A model generated the notes under the pieces. The model saw only the letters and a program-made list of their open reading frames with translations, was not told where the DNA came from and searched no databases. From IMG/VR virus record IMGVR_UViG_3300014720_000185, positions 1-24,061 of that record: a stretch of 24,061 bases of DNA; one strand, written 5' to 3'. The translations under genes were made by a program, and so were the position numbers. Shown here one piece after another: positions 1-7,334 of this stretch. Each line of letters begins with the position of its first letter. The stretch's first letter is position 1. The stretch is from a virus.

Positions 1-1005
1 TACGATTTGCACCTTACCCGGAGCGGCGGCTGTAATCGTAACTCCAGAGTCTGCCGCATAGGTGACTGATGCAGTTGTATCACGCACAAAGTATTGATGC
101 GCTGCCGATAGACCGGTGTGCGTGTATAGGCGACCGCTGCCTGAATCGTAAATTGCGTTTGATGCTTCGACTTCGGTATTGATTTGCGTTATTACAACGG
201 ACGTCGGGCCCGCTGCCGCTGCGATTGCAGCGCCGCCAAATGTTGCTGAAAGCTGAAATGTGCCAACGCCAGCGTTGACGACAAAATATCGGGTGTTCAC
301 GGCAAAGGTTGAAGCCGCCGTCCATGCCGGACCCGCTTGCGAAGAGATATAGACTTGGTTCCCGTTCACCCAAGGATGACCCGCGACGTTGAACGTTACT
401 GGGGTTCCAAGTGTAGGAGAGCCCGGAAACGTATTTGACGGCGAAAATTGGCCGAGATGGAAAACCGCTTTTTGGTTTGTTCCGGCCGCAATTGGGTATT
501 GAATCGGTATCGGCGACGGCCCAGCCGTGAAATCTGATTGGTCGATGTTATTGACCAAAAATTGACCGGATTGAGTGAAGATTTGCGCCGTGGTCAAATA
601 AATTTTCCAGCCCGTCGTTCCGGGGTTATCGACTACTTTGATCGAACGGAAAGTGTGCGTCGTTGTTCCCGAAATCGGAAGCTGCACGACAATCCGGCCC
701 ACATAGCTTGATGCGCCTGTCGTGAGTGAAAAATTGTAAAGCATGATTGGGTATTGCTGTGCCGTTCCGACCCCCGACCCGATTGCTGTGCCGACCACGA
801 ATAGTCGGTTATTGGTCGTGCAGTAGATGAATCCGTTCGGGGCAATACCGGTATCGGTAACCACGTCGACGTATTTGGTTACGGGTGACCCAAGAACTGG
901 GACGCTGTTAAAAATTTTGTTTTCGATGTTGCCTTGAATCGTCGTTTTAGTTTGATCATATACTGACACAACGTCGGCCAGTAGTTCGGTATCTAAAAGT
1001 TTCAT
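1..1005 (-). CDS. Virion structural protein, tail/fibre type (3' end beyond window)
   Basis: An uninterrupted frame runs from ATG at 1005 off the left edge (335 codons, no stop), so the C-terminus is missing. A good AGGAG ribosome site lies just before the ATG, and the start is 10 bases after the stop of the gene upstream. The product is rich in Thr, Ser, Val, Gly and Ala and reads as all-beta. Roughly residues 208-270 carry the pattern H-x-W-V-N-G-x-x-V-Y then Y-F-V-V-N-A then T-F-Q-L-S-A then G-G-A-A-I. This is the repeat often labelled 'E1 FCCH-like' in phage tail and fibre proteins. The gene uses ACG, TCG, CCG and GCG far more than its AT-leaning neighbours. I infer a tail or appendage protein; the exact role is unknown. 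Confidence 0.75.
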   Translation of the reverse strand, partial: MKLLDTELLADVVSVYDQTKTTIQGNIENKIFNSVPVLGSPVTKYVDVVTDTGIAPNGFIYCTTNNRLFVVGTAIGSGVGTAQQYPIMLYNFSLTTGASSYVGRIVVQLPISGTTTHTFRSIKVVDNPGTTGWKIYLTTAQIFTQSGQFLVNNIDQSDFTAGPSPIPIQYPIAAGTNQKAVFHLGQFSPSNTFPGSPTLGTPVTFNVAGHPWVNGNQVYISSQAGPAWTAASTFAVNTRYFVVNAGVGTFQLSATFGGAAIAAAAGPTSVVITQINTEVEASNAIYDSGSGRLYTHTGLSAAHQYFVRDTTASVTYAADSGVTITAAAPGKVQIV

Positions 1006-1015
1006 TTTATTCTCC

Positions 1016-1261
1016 TCATGGGACTACTGTCCAGTTAACCGCTGAAATCACATATCGGTAGCTTGTGTCCGAATAGGTGAAGGATTTAGTAGCTTTTGCT
1101 GTCGGGCTAATTGATGCCGATGTATATTCAATACTGGTTATTATCTCTTCGCAAGTGCCAGGATTTGAGTAGTTAACTACAGTAACCCTATCGTTAGCAG
1201 CCAGAATACGATCTCTTAAAGGAGGTATAAATGGTGCGAAGGTAGAGCTTACAAATGCCAT
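1016..1261 (-). CDS. Small beta-rich protein, unrecognised (81 aa)
   Basis: ATG at 1261 overlaps the stop of the preceding gene by one base (TGATG), which suggests coupled translation. The 81-residue product has no signal peptide or clear membrane segment. It has alternating polar and hydrophobic stretches rich in Ser, Thr and Val, as in beta-sandwich virion proteins. It lies in a run of three small genes between the tRNA-like element and the partial tail gene. I recognise no family; a minor virion or appendage component is an inference from position. Confidence 0.65.
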   Translation of the reverse strand: MAFVSSTFAPFIPPLRDRILAANDRVTVVNYSNPGTCEEIITSIEYTSASISPTAKATKSFTYSDTSYRYVISAVNWTVVP

Positions 1262-1683
1262 CAGGCGATCTCCAATATTCTTAACTCAGAAGTCTTTCCT
1301 GGTTCACACACTGCGTAAACCTCAACTGCATTCGTGTCTTTGATGTCTAATGCAAGTTCTTCAAGAGTAGTCTTTGGGTAAGCCGTAGCACTTGAGATGA
1401 GCGCATTATGCCCAAAATAAACTGTTTCAGAACCCCATACTCTGATTGAAACAGCATTTCGATTTGCTAGAGGCACCGGAGTGATTTTGCTTGGTACGTC
1501 TGTTACTAAATGAATAGACGCTTTTAGAGCTGTTTTTAAACCTGTTGGCTCAAAGGTGCCTGATACTATTCCACCGAGAAGATTAACGTCAGCAGCGACC
1601 TTATCCCCAATAACAGTCCCAGTTTGAATTTGAGCTAAACTAGGCGATGCGTTCTGTGTGGGATAAAGATCAACTTTTGCCAT
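1261..1683 (-). CDS. Small virion-type protein, unrecognised (140 aa)
   Basis: The start at 1683 overlaps the upstream stop by one base (TAATG), and its own stop overlaps the next start. The 140-residue product has Gly/Ser/Thr-rich strands with a VRVWGSE-like stretch and ends in a short polar tail. No enzyme motif, signal peptide or transmembrane segment is seen. The position between capsid and tail/fibre-type genes suggests a small structural or appendage protein, but I do not recognise the family. Confidence 0.68.
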   Translation of the reverse strand: MAKVDLYPTQNASPSLAQIQTGTVIGDKVAADVNLLGGIVSGTFEPTGLKTALKASIHLVTDVPSKITPVPLANRNAVSIRVWGSETVYFGHNALISSATAYPKTTLEELALDIKDTNAVEVYAVCEPGKTSELRILEIA

Positions 1684-2015
1684 TAACGCCTCTTATCGTA
1701 ACAGAGTGACGCTTCTACCGTTGCCGTTTGTGCTCCGCCCGCCATCGTCCAGTCGATCTTAACGTGAGCTAACGGAGTGGGTACGGTAAGGACACTCTTA
1801 CCTGTAGACGTTAGGGCTACAGTAGCAATTTGAGCGAAGTTAACCCCGTCTGGGCTAGTCAGCACGTTAACCGTAAGTGTCGTCGTGCTGAATGCAGTCA
1901 CGTTTAAGAACAGTACATGATCTACGGTTAATTGCTCTAAGACTACAGAGCTAGAAGAGCCAGAAGCTCCTGAGATTGAACCTAGTGGTAATGCAGACTT
2001 GCTCACTGACGCCAT
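1683..2015 (-). CDS. Small Ser/Thr/Val-rich virion-type protein (110 aa)
   Basis: ATG at 2015 follows a GAGG ribosome site. That site belongs to the 3' flank of the tRNA-like element, immediately after its acceptor stem. The 110-residue protein is almost entirely Ser, Thr, Val, Leu and Ala with beta-strand periodicity (for example TTLTVNVLTSPDG and ATVEASLCYDKRR at the end), typical of small phage decoration or fibre-associated proteins. No catalytic motif is seen. Complementarity between its ribosome site and the tRNA D-arm may affect its translation; see findings. Confidence 0.68.
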   Translation of the reverse strand: MASVSKSALPLGSISGASGSSSSVVLEQLTVDHVLFLNVTAFSTTTLTVNVLTSPDGVNFAQIATVALTSTGKSVLTVPTPLAHVKIDWTMAGGAQTATVEASLCYDKRR

Positions 2016-2030
2016 ATATTTTCCTCAAAG

Positions 2031-2110
2031 GTGGCCCGGATGGGACTTGAACCCATAACCTCTCTTAGATGCCGCATCTATGAGCTACTCTACCTTTGAG
2101 TTACCGGGCC
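2031..2110 (-). tRNA. tRNA-like gene with aberrant anticodon arm
   Basis: Read on the minus strand, the element has a perfect 7-bp acceptor stem (GGCCCGG with CCGGGCC). It also has T8-A9, a 4-bp D-stem (ACTC/GAGT) with an AAAGGTA loop, and a perfect T-arm ATGGG-TTCAAGT-CCCAT, so A- and B-box patterns are intact. Between the D-stem and T-stem lie 30 bases, against about 23 in a class I tRNA. The only reasonable anticodon stem (TAGA/TCTA) leaves the loop TGCGGCA, which gives anticodon CGG but has G instead of U33. The 3' end continues as ACCT, not CCA. It starts 10 bases after the stop of the 111-aa gene. It may be a degenerate or unusual tRNA; the amino acid is not assignable with confidence. 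Confidence 0.62.
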
Positions 2111-2120
2111 TGACCAGCTT

Positions 2121-2456
2121 TTAGTATTCGTCTGCTGCGTCAAAACCTTGAACAACAAGGTGGAAGTCAGCGTCTTGATCTACTCCAGCCGCATCATAGA
2201 TCCGAACAGCTACAGCCGTGGGGCTAGTAGATGCGATCGAAGCGATGATGCCAGCAGCACCGTAGATCACAGCGCAGACAGCCACAGGTTCACGAGCGAA
2301 AGCCTGTTCAAAGGTGACTGTGTATTGTCCTTGAGCCGTACGAGCTACAGAAGCGTCTTTCGACCCAATAAGAAGGGTGGCACTTCCTCCCGTTCCATCT
2401 ACTTTCAAGTGAAGTTGACGAGGAAGGCGTTGAGTCGTTTGAATTGAACGTAACAT
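2121..2456 (-). CDS. Virion-type protein after the major capsid gene (111 aa)
   Basis: ATG at 2456 has a GGAG ribosome site about 9 bases upstream. It is the first gene after the major capsid protein and is separated from it by an intrinsic terminator. The 111-residue product has a basic N-terminus, then a compact beta-type domain (YTVTFEQAFAREPVAVCAV around residues 45-63) and an acidic end. The layout resembles small phage head-decoration or fibre proteins. Because of the terminator, its level is probably lower than that of capsid. The family is unrecognised. Confidence 0.7.
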   Translation of the reverse strand: MLRSIQTTQRLPRQLHLKVDGTGGSATLLIGSKDASVARTAQGQYTVTFEQAFAREPVAVCAVIYGAAGIIASIASTSPTAVAVRIYDAAGVDQDADFHLVVQGFDAADEY

Positions 2457-2490
2457 ATTATTTCTCCGGTTAAACTCGGGTTAACTACAC

Positions 2491-2523
2491 AAAAAAAGGG
2501 GGGCCAGAGCCCGCAGTGCCCCC
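2491..2523 (-). terminator. Intrinsic terminator after the major capsid gene
   Basis: On the minus strand a GGGGGC/GCCCCC stem (2518-2523 with 2499-2504, loop 13 nt) is followed directly by seven T (2497-2491). The longer G and C runs on both sides allow shifted pairings. It lies 25 bases after the capsid stop and before the 111-aa gene, so it would cap or attenuate the capsid transcript. Confidence 0.8.
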
Positions 2524-2548
2524 ACCCCCCAATGATGCAACCCGATCC

Positions 2549-3733
2549 TTAGGTTGCAAGTCCGCTGATCACGCCGTGGAACGGAGGCACGATATAGGCT
2601 TCCAAGTATCCGCCGTAACGGGCTTCGTAAGCGTCGCCCGAAGTACGAAGGAACACGGAGCCGTCATCGTCGAACCATCCAAAGTCCGGCCTATGATAAA
2701 CTGATATCATTGAGTCATTCAGGAAGTACATGCGATCGTCTTCGATGAAACGCTCAGGGAAGACGCCCACAGGACCAGCCGAAGACATGAACTCGACACC
2801 ACGGAACGATACCTTGCCGACAAGCTCAGGAGAGCGAGGCTCGACAATGTATTGCTTCTGATCTTCGAGCACGTTCAAGAGCTTACGGTACTGAGTGAAC
2901 GAGCACATGATGAGGTTAGGCACCTTGCCGCTCTTGCGCTGTACTTCAAGCATGACTTGGTTCATGAGATCAGTCGTAAGACCTGCTCCACCAGCCGCTA
3001 CTTGAGCACCTGCTTGCCAGCGACGGCCAACCGTGATTCCGTACTGCGTACCCGAAACAGCATCCAAGACGCCTTTCAAGCCGCTTGGGTCTGCGTTAAT
3101 CGAGTTTTGCATATAGATGACATCACCAGCCACAGGGGTATAAGAACCCGAGACAGCAGCCAAGGTCACGGTGCGAGTAGCAGGAACGACAGCAGTGATT
3201 TCGAACACAGCCGAAAGAGCACCAGTCAAGTTCACATAATCCTTCTCTTCGAAGTTAGCTTCTTTCCAGGTAGCAGCAGAAATCACAACCTGCCATGGGC
3301 CAGCACCGGAAACGCCACCAGCTTGGATCGTTCCAAGAGCGCCCGATCCGTCGTTAAACAGAGCGCGGCTCATGTTACGCATCCAGGACTCGACACCTTT
3401 TTGAACTGAGTACTTGGTCAGCTCAACGAAAGCGCCTTCGTTCTGGCTAGCAGCTTTGATGGACTCACGATCAATTTGGATGACCGAGTACATTTTTTTG
3501 CTGGTGATGATCGCATCTTCCACAGCAGCGAAGTTAGGAGTCGGGAGAGATCCCGATCCCACGCCACCAGCGAAAGAGGTAGGAACTGCAATGTCCATGC
3601 GCTTCCCGGTGAAGTTGAAATCTTTTTTCACGCGAGCGAGCAGAATATTCGCACTATTGTACGTATTCTCACTGAGCTTTCCGTATTTAATTTTGAAGAG
3701 GTTACTTGCAGTAGTTAAACTGAATTGTGCCAT
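2549..3733 (-). CDS. Major capsid protein
   Basis: This 394-residue protein forms the head shell. It follows the scaffold gene by 19 bases and has the strongest ribosome site in the window (a perfect AGGAGG, 5 bases before the ATG), as expected for the most abundant virion protein. The N-terminus (MAQFSLTTASNLFKIKYG) is followed by a long helical and beta region, a stretch near residues 110-140 with MRNMSRALFNDGSGALG, and a C-terminal part with an acidic DDDG loop. Size, position after portal and scaffold, and sequence style fit an HK97-fold capsid protein without a protease domain. An intrinsic terminator follows. Confident as major capsid from context; the fold is an inference. Confidence 0.9.
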   Translation of the reverse strand: MAQFSLTTASNLFKIKYGKLSENTYNSANILLARVKKDFNFTGKRMDIAVPTSFAGGVGSGSLPTPNFAAVEDAIITSKKMYSVIQIDRESIKAASQNEGAFVELTKYSVQKGVESWMRNMSRALFNDGSGALGTIQAGGVSGAGPWQVVISAATWKEANFEEKDYVNLTGALSAVFEITAVVPATRTVTLAAVSGSYTPVAGDVIYMQNSINADPSGLKGVLDAVSGTQYGITVGRRWQAGAQVAAGGAGLTTDLMNQVMLEVQRKSGKVPNLIMCSFTQYRKLLNVLEDQKQYIVEPRSPELVGKVSFRGVEFMSSAGPVGVFPERFIEDDRMYFLNDSMISVYHRPDFGWFDDDGSVFLRTSGDAYEARYGGYLEAYIVPPFHGVISGLAT

Positions 3734-3752
3734 GATGGCCTCCTGTTAGTTG

Positions 3753-4892
3753 TTAGATATCATCGAAGAACAAAGGATCTGAGCCAGGATTTTTTTGGGC
3801 TCGGGAGCCCTTCTGAGCAGACGCCTTTTGATTCTTCTCGATCTTTGCTGAAAGTTTTTGTTCCGGTGACTTCCCGTAGAGTTGTGCGATGGCCTCTTCG
3901 ATATCTGCGCTTGAAGCGTCAGTTTGAATTGCGAAGGTAGCCAGGCTTTCTACAGCAGCCGTATCTTTTACAAGATCAGGATGAATCGCTGCTAGTTTAG
4001 CTTCGATCGTACTGATCTTTTGTGTGTTAGCGTAATAAGCACCCAGAAACTCAGGTGTAATAGCATCAGCATCATGCCCAAGTTCAGTAAGCTCATCCCA
4101 CGCCTTCACCAGTGCAGCTTTATCCATGCCATGCGTTTGCATGACTTGGTTAACCTGGCCTTCGAGTGCTGCCCTCGATTTGGCCTGTTCTTTCGCTTGA
4201 ACTTCAGCTTCCTTGCGCCCCCTGAACCGAGATACCTCTTGTTCAAGCTCCCGAATCTTCCGTTCTTCGGGCGATAGAGATGACATCTCTTCAAGTTGTT
4301 TCTGTAGGCTTCCTACAGTCTCTTGATAGATCTGGTCCCCATCCACTCCCATTGCCTCGCTAATGTACTCAAGGAACCCGCGCAGATCCTTTTTGTTCAC
4401 AAGCAAGTCTTGAGAGCGTTCCAGAGCCTTACTCATTAAGTCCCGCTGCTTATCAAAACCGTCTTTTTCGGTCTTGTAAGTTTTGTAGAGCTTATCGAGA
4501 TGGCTCTGTTGAGAGTAGCGATTGATCGCCTCCTGTAGCGGGATCTCTATGACTTTACCGTCAACCTTGACGGGGACAAGAGCATCCGGGCTAACATCGA
4601 GCGTTGTCTCGCCATTCTTCAACTTTAATAGTTTGGCAGGAGTAAGAGGTTTTTCAATACCCTCTTCCTTTTTATCCTTAGAATCTTTGGCCTCAACCTT
4701 TTGGTCTTTCTCTTCTTTAGGCTCTTTCTTGGGCTCTTTAGCCTCTTTGGGCTTAGGCTCTGCCTTGGGCTTGGCTGTAACAGCGTCTAGGTCATCCCAG
4801 GATGCAGGAGCGTCCCCTCCTGACATGACAATAGGCTCGGGAGCCTGTGGAGCTTCTGTTGCTTGGATCTGTGGTGCGGCATTCTCTGACAT
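3753..4892 (-). CDS. Head scaffolding protein
   Basis: The 379-residue protein lies between portal and major capsid, the usual place for the scaffold that guides procapsid assembly and is then removed. It begins with an acidic, Pro-rich segment, then a long Lys/Glu/Pro tract (about residues 38-80). A small globular part follows (VDGKVIEIPLQEAINRY), then extended charged helices from about residue 120 to 260 that look coiled-coil. The basic C-terminus ends in DPLFFDDI. A GGAGA ribosome site precedes the ATG at 4892. No protease motif is seen. The assignment rests on order, charge and helicity rather than on a recognised domain. Confidence 0.87.
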   Translation of the reverse strand: MSENAAPQIQATEAPQAPEPIVMSGGDAPASWDDLDAVTAKPKAEPKPKEAKEPKKEPKEEKDQKVEAKDSKDKKEEGIEKPLTPAKLLKLKNGETTLDVSPDALVPVKVDGKVIEIPLQEAINRYSQQSHLDKLYKTYKTEKDGFDKQRDLMSKALERSQDLLVNKKDLRGFLEYISEAMGVDGDQIYQETVGSLQKQLEEMSSLSPEERKIRELEQEVSRFRGRKEAEVQAKEQAKSRAALEGQVNQVMQTHGMDKAALVKAWDELTELGHDADAITPEFLGAYYANTQKISTIEAKLAAIHPDLVKDTAAVESLATFAIQTDASSADIEEAIAQLYGKSPEQKLSAKIEKNQKASAQKGSRAQKNPGSDPLFFDDI

Positions 4893-4906
4893 TCTATCTT
4901 GTCTCC

Positions 4907-7123
4907 TTAGACTGCGCTAGTCGGCGCTACTGGTGGGATAGGACCGCCAGCAAGCTGAGTAGTGAGGCTTGGTTGAGGTTCAAGTGTTGGCAGTTGGGCT
5001 TCCCCCCCAACCATAGGGTTTACAGGCAATTCGCCTGGAAGGTTCACAGGAGGCAATGGTCCACCAGCCGGAGGCATTGGAGCCGGAGGGGGGGCCATAG
5101 GAGCTGGCTGTTCAAAGTAGAACATCGGGAACATGGGCAGAGTCTTGAGCTGTTCAGCGAAGGCAGGAGACTTCTTAGCCTGTTCAGTCATCAGGAACTC
5201 GTGCGCCATGACGTGATCTTTGAACCGCTGCTGGATAGCTTGGTCAGTCCTATACTTAAACCTGAACTCCTGCATCTGACGGGTATGGATCTTCCAGTGC
5301 AGGATATGGTTCTCGAACTCGGTAGGAGCCATAGTCTCAGGATCTTCTACCTCATACAGCTTCTCGTTCTCGGCTTCAGCCGTTCGGACTGCAACGGTAG
5401 CAGCGTCGGTGAACTTATCGCTCTGAGCAAGGTCAAGCATATCAATCACTTGCTCGCCCGTAAATTGGTCGGGAAAGCGCTCGGAAAGATCAAGAAGCGT
5501 CTGCGTCCTAGCAGCAACGGACTTAGGAAGCGCCGAGCTGTTCTGGATGCGGATATCGTAATCCTTCTCCAAGGAAGACACCTTGAAGAACTCGGTCATG
5601 TACTCGTTATTCTTACCAAGAACACGGACCATGCGCTCGTCGCTTTCGTCGTAGTAATCACCAGCGACAGCAACGGTCATGTCAGCAATTTGACGGATCA
5701 TCTCGTTCCACTTGAGAACAAGCTCGTTATACCGCTCAGACTCTTGCTCACTTAGGAATTGAAGTGCCACACCTGCTTTAATGCCAGGAGGCGGCTCACC
5801 ACGGCTAACTCCAAACACTCCTGAGATTTGTTGGAACTCTTCCTTCAGCTTGTCGCGGAAGCTGAACAGATCGCCTGGGATGCTCTGCGCAGTAGCTAGG
5901 ACTGGTGGTTGTGGTCCTTTGTATTGAACGATAGTAATATCATTTCCCAACCGATCGAGAGCAACACTGCCAGCAGGTACCATCCACTTAGGATGAGAAA
6001 CCATAACAGCGTTGCGAATAAGCATATTAGTAAGGTTATTGTAGGTGCCAGTAAGACCCTTAATCTGTTCATAGAAGCTCTGGCCGTGAAGCTCGCCAGG
6101 AAGGTCTTGATCGGTGAACCTTACGCATGGGAGCTGTGAGTGGGAGAACGGGAACTCAGTGTTCTCAAGGATCGTATCGTTTGTGAATACGATCTTACGC
6201 CCTTTGTCCATATGCGGGCTACGCTTATGCCAGAACGTGAACTTGAGGGTCTCACGACGAGTAGCGACTAGCTCCATCTTCTCATAGTCGTAAATCTGTA
6301 CGTCCTCGTCCTTAATGAAAGCAGCCTTCTCAGGGTAGAGGATACGGAGCTTATCGGTCGAGACAGGTTCAATCTGAAAGCAGTAGTCTACGTCGTCCCA
6401 CTTCTGTTTCTTTTGCAGGAGAATCTCAGACGCCATGTGGATCATATAGTCCACGTCACCGATCCGTACAGGCTTGTCGATGAAGACCTTGTTGCCTTGC
6501 GGGTCCACGACCTGTTGCCCGTTCTCATCGAGCATGGGGATCTTGCCGTCTTTGGCACCCTTCTTAGCTTCTAGGTAGGCAGGAGATAGATCACCCTTCT
6601 CCTCGTTCCATACAATGAAACAGTACACCTCGCCCATGATCTGAGCGTAGGTAGCGAGCTGGACTTGCATGACTCCTTCGAAGTCGTTCTCGTACCAGAT
6701 ATGATCGAGCAGAGCCTTCGCGCTCTTTGCGGCGAGTTTATCCTCAAGCTCGTCATTAGTCGGCAAGATAGCCACCGCTGGACGGAACTTAACTAAGCGT
6801 GATGCTCTGTTCTTGGTTAGATCGAACAAGTGGTTCGCGACCACTTTGCGCATGAACGAGCTTTTGTCAGCCCCACGGTCACGAGCGTCTACACGAGATT
6901 CTAGCTCTTGATACTGGATACCTTTGTAGAGTGCCAGGTTACGGCGCATGACCCGAATGCGATCACGAGACTCGCTTTCAAGGAAATCACGCTCACCCTT
7001 CAGCCATTCGAGGATATTCTTCTCGTTATCAGGATCATCAAGGTCTAGCGAGTAAAGCGGTTTTGAAGGTCTGACGTAGTTTCCTTCATTATTGAGATCG
7101 TCAAACGAGTAGACTTGATCCAT
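4907..7123 (-). CDS. Portal protein
   Basis: A 738-residue protein directly after the terminase region, as expected for the dodecameric portal through which DNA enters and leaves the head. The body carries portal-like features: an N-terminal helical wing (RDRIRVMRRNLALYKGIQY near residues 53-72), a central stretch with ELHGQSFYEQIKGLTGTYN, and helices near residues 430-490 that would fit the stem/crown. The last 80 or so residues are a Pro/Ala/Met-rich tail, probably flexible. The length is close to that of P22-type portals (about 725 aa). The long reading frame on the opposite strand at 4847-5755 is a shadow. Confidence 0.93.
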   Translation of the reverse strand: MDQVYSFDDLNNEGNYVRPSKPLYSLDLDDPDNEKNILEWLKGERDFLESESRDRIRVMRRNLALYKGIQYQELESRVDARDRGADKSSFMRKVVANHLFDLTKNRASRLVKFRPAVAILPTNDELEDKLAAKSAKALLDHIWYENDFEGVMQVQLATYAQIMGEVYCFIVWNEEKGDLSPAYLEAKKGAKDGKIPMLDENGQQVVDPQGNKVFIDKPVRIGDVDYMIHMASEILLQKKQKWDDVDYCFQIEPVSTDKLRILYPEKAAFIKDEDVQIYDYEKMELVATRRETLKFTFWHKRSPHMDKGRKIVFTNDTILENTEFPFSHSQLPCVRFTDQDLPGELHGQSFYEQIKGLTGTYNNLTNMLIRNAVMVSHPKWMVPAGSVALDRLGNDITIVQYKGPQPPVLATAQSIPGDLFSFRDKLKEEFQQISGVFGVSRGEPPPGIKAGVALQFLSEQESERYNELVLKWNEMIRQIADMTVAVAGDYYDESDERMVRVLGKNNEYMTEFFKVSSLEKDYDIRIQNSSALPKSVAARTQTLLDLSERFPDQFTGEQVIDMLDLAQSDKFTDAATVAVRTAEAENEKLYEVEDPETMAPTEFENHILHWKIHTRQMQEFRFKYRTDQAIQQRFKDHVMAHEFLMTEQAKKSPAFAEQLKTLPMFPMFYFEQPAPMAPPPAPMPPAGGPLPPVNLPGELPVNPMVGGEAQLPTLEPQPSLTTQLAGGPIPPVAPTSAV

Positions 7124-7126
7124 CTG

Positions 7127-7333
7127 TTACCCCACGTTGTCGAATAAATCTTTAGACAGGCTTTGCTTTACTTCGTCTGTCATCTTCTGAAAGCTCTGGT
7201 CTGCTGGAACTAACTGTACTGAGTGAGTACTCTTTTGCATAGCCCGCAACTCCACCAAGCCCCAGAATAGGCCAGCAAGACAGATCATTTGAAGCACTCC
7301 AATAGCGAGTACAAAGGCGGCAATCGTCATCAT
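7127..7333 (-). CDS. Small single-pass membrane protein
   Basis: The preferred start is ATG 7333, one base after the terminase stop, with a GGGGAT ribosome site inside the terminase end. An earlier ATG at 7351 overlaps the terminase and has no such site. The 68-residue product starts MMTIAAFVLAIGV and has one strong hydrophobic segment (about residues 3-30), then a charged, probably helical tail. It sits between TerL and portal. It could be holin- or pinholin-like, or an unrelated small membrane protein; the position inside the packaging operon is atypical for a holin. Function unknown. Confidence 0.68.
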   Translation of the reverse strand: MMTIAAFVLAIGVLQMICLAGLFWGLVELRAMQKSTHSVQLVPADQSFQKMTDEVKQSLSKDLFDNVG

Positions 7334-7334
7334 T

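Noticed and set aside
2852-3409. 185-codon plus-strand frame opposite the major capsid gene
   Set aside because: Antisense shadow of the capsid gene with no ribosome site or protein-like features.
4847-5755. 302-codon open frame on the plus strand opposite the portal gene
   Set aside because: It lies fully antisense to a well-supported portal gene, has no ribosome site, and reads as Leu/Arg/Ser-rich shadow sequence.
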